Positions 14,572 to 18,434 of a DNA stretch of 18,434 nt are shown here, in pieces. The notes under the pieces are model-generated. The model was not told where the DNA came from and did not search any database. It saw only the letters and a list, made by a program, of their open reading frames with translations. The stretch's first letter is position 1, and every line of letters starts with the position of its first letter. Both the position numbers and the translations under genes were made by a program. The stretch comes from Chitinophagales bacterium (GTDB lineage Bacteria > Bacteroidota > Bacteroidia > Chitinophagales > CAIODY01): NCBI GenBank assembly GCA_023251415.1, contig JAHEYX010000016.1, positions 1-18,434 of the forward strand, read 5' to 3'.

Positions 14572-15067
14572 TCTAACATCAACAACAGGTCCTTCAAAAG
14601 AAGTATTAAACAGGGCAACTATTATTAAAACAGGTCGTTTGGAAATTGGATATTATGAAACACCTCCCGGATCGAATAAAACAAAATACGGCGAATGGTT
14701 CGGATACAATGGAGTTGCATGGTGCGGCATTTTTGTTAGCTATGTTTATAGTAAAGCAGGCCTTTCACTTGGCAATATTGGATTTCTTAAGGGATTTGCC
14801 GGTTGTGATACTGCTGTAGCTCATTTTAGAAAAACTAATGAGATAACAATGAAACCTCAGACTGGTGACATTGTCTTTTTTGACTGGAATGGTGACAATA
14901 AGTTTGACCATGTAGGTATATATCTGAATGATATTGATGGCAAAACATTTGCAACTATTGAAGGAAATACTTCATTAGTCAATAATAGTAATGGAGGCGC
15001 TGTGATGGAGCGTCGACGTAATAATAAGAATGTTCTATTTGTTTCACCTTTAATTCTTAAAAAATAA
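14564..15067 (+). CDS. CHAP-type cysteine peptidase/amidase (candidate endolysin)
   Basis: 167 residues, single domain. The CHAP triad is visible: Cys54 in GVAWCGIFVSYVYSKAG, His116 in KFDHVGIYLND, and the acidic/polar pair in TIEGNTS (Glu133, Asn135), with the family's P-x-x-GDIVFF before the His (98-106). CHAP enzymes cut peptide cross-links or the amide bond of peptidoglycan. There is no signal peptide, so release would need a holin, which is not obvious. It overlaps the preceding gene by 8 bases and is followed by a small membrane protein, suggesting a lysis cassette within the early/middle operon. A virion-associated role is less likely given the distance from tail genes. Confidence 0.82.
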   Translation: MNNLTSTTGPSKEVLNRATIIKTGRLEIGYYETPPGSNKTKYGEWFGYNGVAWCGIFVSYVYSKAGLSLGNIGFLKGFAGCDTAVAHFRKTNEITMKPQTGDIVFFDWNGDNKFDHVGIYLNDIDGKTFATIEGNTSLVNNSNGGAVMERRRNNKNVLFVSPLILKK

Positions 15068-15072
15068 TTCCA

Positions 15073-15324
15073 ATGAAATTTCACTGCATCTTATGCTTAC
15101 TTATTGTAGGATTTATTTGTTTCCTCTTCGAACAACCACATCACCATTACCTTGTTAAAATAACTTTTTGTGATAACAGGAAACCAATAATTGAAACTGT
15201 ACCGGAAGGATTATATGGAAGTCCATGTGATGAGGATATTGAAATTACAAGAGATAGACCTATTCCGTGTTATTGTCATTACCTTAATGTTTGCGCAATT
15301 GAATCAATCAAACAAGTTGACTAA
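15073..15324 (+). CDS. Small membrane-anchored Cys-rich protein downstream of the lysin
   Basis: 83 residues. Residues about 5-19 are hydrophobic (CILCLLIVGFICFLF), forming a signal anchor. The rest has several cysteines (FCDNRKP, GSPCDEDIEI, PCYCHYLNVCAIES), which suggests disulphides outside the cytoplasm. It begins 5 bases after the lysin stop. Position and topology fit a lysis accessory (spanin- or holin-like), but no family signature is present, and an envelope-targeted accessory protein is as likely. Confidence 0.55.
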   Translation: MKFHCILCLLIVGFICFLFEQPHHHYLVKITFCDNRKPIIETVPEGLYGSPCDEDIEITRDRPIPCYCHYLNVCAIESIKQVD

Positions 15325-15345
15325 ACGATAAATTTTATCTATGTA

Positions 15346-15624
15346 ATGAAACTACCAATAGTAACATATAATGTAGATGCAATGAGTTGCAAATTTGTCA
15401 AAAGTACATATGCTTCTGCATGGAGCGGTATTGTAATTGATATTAAAAATAGAACAGGAATGTCCCCTTTATATCTAATATTAATACTTAAGGACAAAAA
15501 TGGTAGAACACCAAGAAAAAGAATGATAAAACAACTTGATAGTACTTGGGTTATCAAAATTAAAAAATTTGATATTTCACATATTAATAAAGATTGGTTA
15601 ATCAGGATTCCTGCTTTTGCATGA
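15346..15624 (+). CDS. Small hypothetical protein
   Basis: 92 residues, not recognised. Mostly strand-forming: VKSTYASAWSGIVIDIKNRT, LYLILILKDKNGRTPRKRMI, then STWVIKIKKFDISHI. The pattern of alternating strands with a GRTP turn suggests a small beta sandwich or barrel, like an immunoglobulin- or OB-type domain (inference). Preceded by a 21-base gap and followed by a 62-base gap. Confidence 0.55.
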   Translation: MKLPIVTYNVDAMSCKFVKSTYASAWSGIVIDIKNRTGMSPLYLILILKDKNGRTPRKRMIKQLDSTWVIKIKKFDISHINKDWLIRIPAFA

Positions 15625-15686
15625 AAAACCATTCAATATTGCAGAGAAAGGATATTAAGCGCTAATTATAATACAATTAAATATTT

Positions 15687-16106
15687 ATGTCAAAAGCTCC
15701 AATAAATAAAGCTCAAATCACTGCGATTCAAATTGCGCGTAGAAAACTTGGATTAGATGAGGCTACTTATCACGATATAATAAGTCAATATACAGATGGT
15801 AGAACCACAAGCAGTACTACAATGTTATTCCATGAAGCTGCTAGTTTAATAGATTACTTTAATCGTATCCTTCCGGCTTCTGATAAACAGAAAGCAGATA
15901 AGATGCGCAAGAAGATTTTAGCGCAGTGCCATACTATTCGTTGGTATATTAAGGGGACAAGCAATATTGACTACGAATCACTTGATAAATGGATGGTTAA
16001 ATTTAGTTATTTACATAAGCCACTTAACGAATATAGCTACAAAGAATTACCCAAGCTTGTGAGCCAATTTAAGAACGTTACAATACACTATTTAACTACT
16101 GTTTAA
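15687..16106 (+). CDS. gemA: Gp16/GemA family regulatory protein (DUF1018)
   Basis: 139 residues. The DUF1018 pattern is clear: an N-terminal KAQITAIQIARRKLGLDEAT then YHDIISQYTDGRTTSSTTML with FHEAASLIDYFNRI, and a C-terminal region with LDKWMVKFSYLHKPLNEYSY that fits the second conserved helix pair. GemA/Mor-region proteins of Mu modulate host gene expression and DNA topology, and mark the early-to-middle transition. The next gene begins with a TTG immediately after its TAA stop, which in Mu is where mor lies. Confidence 0.82.
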   Translation: MSKAPINKAQITAIQIARRKLGLDEATYHDIISQYTDGRTTSSTTMLFHEAASLIDYFNRILPASDKQKADKMRKKILAQCHTIRWYIKGTSNIDYESLDKWMVKFSYLHKPLNEYSYKELPKLVSQFKNVTIHYLTTV

Positions 16107-16415
16107 TTGAAAAATTCTGAAAACATAGAGTTTAGAAACCGATTAATTAGGGAGGTAATTTCAACACTCCTGAAGGAGAATAAATTCCGAAAGGATTTTA
16201 TTATCCGATGTGTATGTTATGAATTTTTTCTCAAAGAAGATATGATTTTGAAGCACATTATACCAGCAGTCAATAATTATTTGATTGAAGTGGATCAGAT
16301 TACCTATAAACGAGAGCTCACAATGAGATTAACCAAGGTTAGAGAAACCTTGTATTGGGTAGAAAATCGTGAAAAGCAGAAACCGAAGTCTATTAATAAT
16401 CCAACTCTATTCTGA
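16107..16415 (+). CDS. Small protein in the position of Mu Mor (candidate middle regulator)
   Basis: 102 residues from TTG directly after the gemA stop. It is helical and basic: FRNRLIREVISTLLKENKFR, FIIRCVCYEFFLKEDMILKH, then RELTMRLTKVRETLYWVENR. The middle segment (RKDFIIRCVCYEFFLKEDMI) resembles a helix-turn-helix that reads repeated elements, as in Bacteroidota Mu-like phages. Mu mor follows gp16 and activates the middle promoter; the match here is by position and possible HTH only. Confidence 0.55.
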   Translation: MKNSENIEFRNRLIREVISTLLKENKFRKDFIIRCVCYEFFLKEDMILKHIIPAVNNYLIEVDQITYKRELTMRLTKVRETLYWVENREKQKPKSINNPTLF

Positions 16416-16417
16416 TA

Positions 16418-16732
16418 ATGTCACGTAATATTATTTTAAAGTTGAATCGGGTTGAATTAATTGAATTGTACCAATCTGTTTGGTATAATGTTCAATTAGC
16501 ACATCAATTATATACTTCCGGCGAGCAAAAGTTGGTACTTTTTTGTGCAAGTGATCTATGTGTATTTCTACATAATAAAGTGCTCTCACTAAATCAAACA
16601 AAATTCAGGCTCAAATTGAAGTGTTCTGAGGCTTATGCATTTAAATTATTCATGAGTGGAAAGCAACCAACGAGTGAGTATAACTATATTATTATACAAC
16701 ATGTACTGAATCAAATTGATTCACAATTATAG
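16418..16732 (+). CDS. Small hypothetical protein
   Basis: 104 residues, not recognised. Helical throughout: LNRVELIELYQSVWYNVQLA, QKLVLFCASDLCVFLHNKVL, then CSEAYAFKLFMSGKQPTSEY. No transmembrane segment long enough to be certain. It starts two bases after the preceding stop and ends 8 bases before the collagen-like gene, so it belongs to the same transcript. Confidence 0.55.
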   Translation: MSRNIILKLNRVELIELYQSVWYNVQLAHQLYTSGEQKLVLFCASDLCVFLHNKVLSLNQTKFRLKLKCSEAYAFKLFMSGKQPTSEYNYIIIQHVLNQIDSQL

Positions 16733-16740
16733 ATTAACAT

Positions 16741-17616
16741 ATGGAACAATTGAAATACAAATTTTCATTTAATAATACTGAACAACGAGATTATTCATTT
16801 CCTGACAGAGATGGACGTATTTTGGATAGCCAAGACTTAAAAGATATTCAAGAATTAATTGAAAGCATTAGTACTATTAATTCTATCGATCATGTAGAAT
16901 ATAATGAATCAAATGGAATATTAACCATATTTTTTACAGACGGCAGTACTTATGCAACTACAGACTTACGCGGTCCTACAGGTCCAACTGGTGCTACAGG
17001 AGCAACAGGTCCTACAGGTCCAACTGGTGCTACAGGAGCAACAGGCCCTACCGGCCCCACTGGTCCAACTGGTGCTACAGGAGCAACAGGCCCTACCGGT
17101 CCAACTGGTGCTACAGGCGCAACTGGTCCTTCAAATGTTGTAATAATAGCATGTAATACAACTGATGTAACACTTACAGGCACAACATCTAACACAATAG
17201 CTTATTATAAAAAAATAGCTAGTGGAACTGTTGGTGTTGGTGATATTATTGAAATTATTTATCGTTTTCGCAAAGTAACCTCTAATGCTATTGGTTTTAG
17301 CCGATTATATATCAATTCATCTCCTTCATTAAGCGGAGCTTTAGAGATTAATAAATTCGACTACCAAACGGCTTCAAAATTATGGCAATTTTCAAGACGT
17401 TTGTTTGTGAAAGTACTAAATGGTACCGGGTTAGCCACTGAAATGCTACATATAACTAGTTCAAATGACGATTTAATAAGTAGCGCAACGTCTCCAGCAA
17501 CTCTCGCAGTTGATTGGACAGTTGACCAATACCTTATAATTGCTGTAGCTGCTCAAAGTGCATCTGATCAAGTCACTTTTAGCGGAATTTTAGCCACCTT
17601 AAACAAAACTGTATGA
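16741..17616 (+). CDS. Collagen-like Gly-X-Thr repeat fibre protein
   Basis: 291 residues in three parts. Residues 1-76 form a helical/strand N-terminus ([40 protein letters not shown]). Residues 78-130 are about 17 Gly-x-Thr triplets ([12 protein letters not shown] units), which form a triple helix with Pro/Ala and Thr instead of Pro/Hyp. Residues about 131-291 form a strand-rich C-terminal domain ([17 protein letters not shown] ... LATLNKTV) like trimeric beta-sandwich fibre heads. The architecture is that of phage tail-fibre or spike proteins and of bacterial BclA-type surface proteins. It lies in the early/middle operon, far from the tail genes, so a variable receptor-binding or surface protein role is inferred. 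Confidence 0.75.
   Translation: MEQLKYKFSFNNTEQRDYSFPDRDGRILDSQDLKDIQELIESISTINSIDHVEYNESNGILTIFFTDGSTYATTDLRGPTGPTGATGATGPTGPTGATGATGPTGPTGPTGATGATGPTGPTGATGATGPSNVVIIACNTTDVTLTGTTSNTIAYYKKIASGTVGVGDIIEIIYRFRKVTSNAIGFSRLYINSSPSLSGALEINKFDYQTASKLWQFSRRLFVKVLNGTGLATEMLHITSSNDDLISSATSPATLAVDWTVDQYLIIAVAAQSASDQVTFSGILATLNKTV
16972..17124 (+). repeat. Tandem 36-bp (one 45-bp) coding repeat
   Basis: Four units encode [12 protein letters not shown]: 16972-17007, 17008-17043, 17044-17088 (extended by one GPT) and 17089-17124. The DNA is nearly identical between units, including the codon pairs GGTCCTACA/GGTCCAACT, so the array is recent and prone to slippage. Copy number probably varies between isolates. 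Confidence 0.85.
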
Positions 17617-17846
17617 CGATAACATTTAATAAAGAAATTTTGGAGCCTATAGCATTTCAAGAATGTGGCCAAGACGGATGGAGTCTTTATTTTAATACGG
17701 ACAATGATATTCCGGAGGTTAGATTCTATTATGATAGAGATTTAGCTTTTGATGGTAAAATCCTACAACATTCTGACATCATGAAATATGCTAATGATAA
17801 TCAGTTGCTTTTACTGATTTTACAAAATTTAACAGACAGTATCTAA
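17613..17846 (+). CDS. Small hypothetical protein coupled to the fibre gene
   Basis: 77 residues, acidic. Contains [20 protein letters not shown] (11-30) and [20 protein letters not shown], and a C-terminal hydrophobic [13 protein letters not shown]. Its ATG overlaps the fibre stop (ATGA 17613-17616). This tight coupling to a fibre gene is the usual place for a fibre assembly chaperone, but no chaperone family is recognised. Confidence 0.55.
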   Translation: MTITFNKEILEPIAFQECGQDGWSLYFNTDNDIPEVRFYYDRDLAFDGKILQHSDIMKYANDNQLLLLILQNLTDSI

Positions 17847-17905
17847 AATAGTGCCTTTGGCGGCCTTGTAAATATAAAATTCATAATAATTCAATATCTT
17901 TGAGT

Positions 17906-18127
17906 ATGAAAAATAACTATAGAATTCCTGACATTTCTGAATTTATAGATGGATTTGAGTATGAGGTTTATTCCGAGGGGGTTTTTGATGATGGTATTGA
18001 GGATTTTGCGGGTTGGTATAAATATACAGTCGGTGTTGATTGTTGGAGAGATATTGACCAAATTGAACGTGAATTAATTGCTGGGAATATTAGAGTTGTT
18101 TTACTCGAAAAAAATGGTCAGGATTAG
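17906..18127 (+). CDS. Small acidic hypothetical protein, last gene of the region
   Basis: 73 residues from ATG at 17906 (an in-frame TTG at 17900 would add MS). It is very acidic and aromatic: DISEFIDGFEYEVYSEGVFD, GWYKYTVGVDCWRDIDQIER. Acidic small proteins of phages often mimic DNA or bind host enzymes, but nothing here proves that. It stands apart from the upstream operon by 60 bases; a TATCTTTG at 17895-17902 matches a -7 element but lacks a good -33 at normal spacing. Its last codons (GGT CAG GAT TAG) are the first copy of the GGTCAGGAT repeat. Confidence 0.6.
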   Translation: MKNNYRIPDISEFIDGFEYEVYSEGVFDDGIEDFAGWYKYTVGVDCWRDIDQIERELIAGNIRVVLLEKNGQD

Positions 18128-18231
18128 GGTCAGGATAGATGACATATTGGGTTAAATTATAGGGTCAGGATAGAATTACGGTTTTAAGTCAAAGTCATGG
18201 TCAGGATAAAGGTCAGGATTAGGGTCAGGAT
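18116..18231 (+). repeat. GGTCAGGAT direct repeat array (six copies)
   Basis: GGTCAGGAT occurs at 18116-18124, 18128-18136, 18163-18171, 18199-18207, 18211-18219 and 18223-18231. Start-to-start distances are 12, 35, 36, 12 and 12, close to multiples of 12, so it reads as a 12-bp array (GGTCAGGATTAG, -TAGA, -TAAA, -TAAG) with two 24-base decayed stretches. The first copy codes for the C-terminus of the gene ending at 18127. Such ordered repeats may bind the transposase or another regulator at a phage end. Confidence 0.85.
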
Positions 18232-18434
18232 AAGCCATTTTTAGATAAATTATGGCAATTTTTACATTTCAGCTATTTTAAGATCATTTATACGTTGTTT
18301 TAACGCTTGTATTTTACCCCTAAATTGCCATTAAATAGGCATTAAATCGATGTTTTTAGCAAAGTCAACGATTTGTCTAAAATTGAGTTAAAATTGAACT
18401 AAAATGGCAATTTTTAAGCAGAATAGCCTGTTTT
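18232..18434. other. AT-rich non-coding end with direct and inverted repeats
   Basis: No coding potential is seen here. ATGGCAATTTTTA occurs at 18252-18264 and 18404-18416 (152 bases apart), with an inverted core AAATTGCCAT at 18322-18331. CATTAAAT occurs twice (18329-18336, 18340-18347) and AAAATTGA twice before the second 13-mer. It could be phage end sequence, replication-related repeats or host flank; the window ends before this can be settled. Confidence 0.5.

Noticed and set aside
16972..17130. Diversity-generating retroelement variable region
   Set aside because: The repeat is simple tandem coding sequence; there is no reverse transcriptase or template repeat in the window.
16950..17195. 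Long minus-strand and shifted plus-strand frames over the collagen-like repeat (VAPVGPVGP and LVLQEQQ patterns)
   Set aside because: They are frame shadows of the Gly-x-Thr coding repeat; a repeat with a length divisible by three stays open in several frames.
17866..17902. Promoter for the last gene (TTG 17866-17868 with TATCTTTG 17895-17902)
   Set aside because: The 26-base spacer exceeds the usual 17-23 and transcription would start at or inside the ATG.
18116..18231. CRISPR array
   Set aside because: The repeat is 9 to 12 bases, the spacers are 3 or about 26 bases and not unique in the required way, and no cas gene is present.

Overview
The window is part of a Mu-like transposable bacteriophage or prophage, almost certainly from a Bacteroidota host (Sphingobacteriia/Cytophagia-like). 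The phage assignment rests on a diagnostic set of families: a DDE transposase with a MuB-type AAA ATPase directly downstream, a Gp16/GemA protein, a DUF3164 protein, and Mu-type head genes (terminase, DUF935 portal, MuF, virion morphogenesis protein). The host assignment is inference. It rests on low GC by eye, near-absence of Shine-Dalgarno sequences before well-defined starts, and TTG-N(17-23)-TAnnTTTG promoter-like elements, including one placed exactly before the early operon.

Layout, left to right. (1) 1-423, minus strand: 5' part of a prohead protease gene that runs off the left edge. (2) 424-604: divergent intergenic region with a perfect 11-bp-arm palindrome. (3) 605-6473, plus strand: small and large terminase, a DUF1320 neck-type protein, portal, MuF head protein, virion morphogenesis protein and a probable neck/tail-terminator protein. 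(4) 6467-7607, minus strand: an S24-peptidase (LexA/CI-type) repressor and, downstream in the same direction, a membrane-anchored protein likely expressed in the lysogen. (5) 7608-7694: the lysis-lysogeny switch, with three TTGCAA sites, an early promoter and an inverted repeat. (6) 7695-17846, plus strand: a long, tightly packed early/middle operon. It holds a Ner-like small DNA-binding protein, transposase, MuB, several small unknown proteins, DUF3164, a roughly 400-bp non-coding stretch with a tRNA-like structure and several hairpins, a DUF2786-like protein, more unknowns, a CHAP-type lysin, Gp16, a collagen-like fibre protein and its partner. (7) 17906-18127: a last small gene, followed by six GGTCAGGAT repeats and an AT-rich non-coding end with longer direct and inverted repeats.

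How it fits together. The repressor holds the early promoter off; once inactivated (it has the S24 Ser/Lys pair and an Ala-Gly site), Ner-like, transposase and MuB drive replicative transposition. Middle genes follow, including Gp16 and a small protein in the position of Mu Mor. Head genes lie on the other side of the switch, and the protease (with, presumably, capsid and tail genes beyond the edge) is transcribed leftward. This differs from Mu, where the repressor sits at the left end and all head genes lie downstream of the early region in one direction. The major capsid protein, scaffold and tail genes are not in the window.

The most interesting unexplained items are the tRNA-like plus structured RNA region (12554-12935), the GGTCAGGAT array (18116-18231) as a possible phage end, and several uncharacterised small genes in the early operon.
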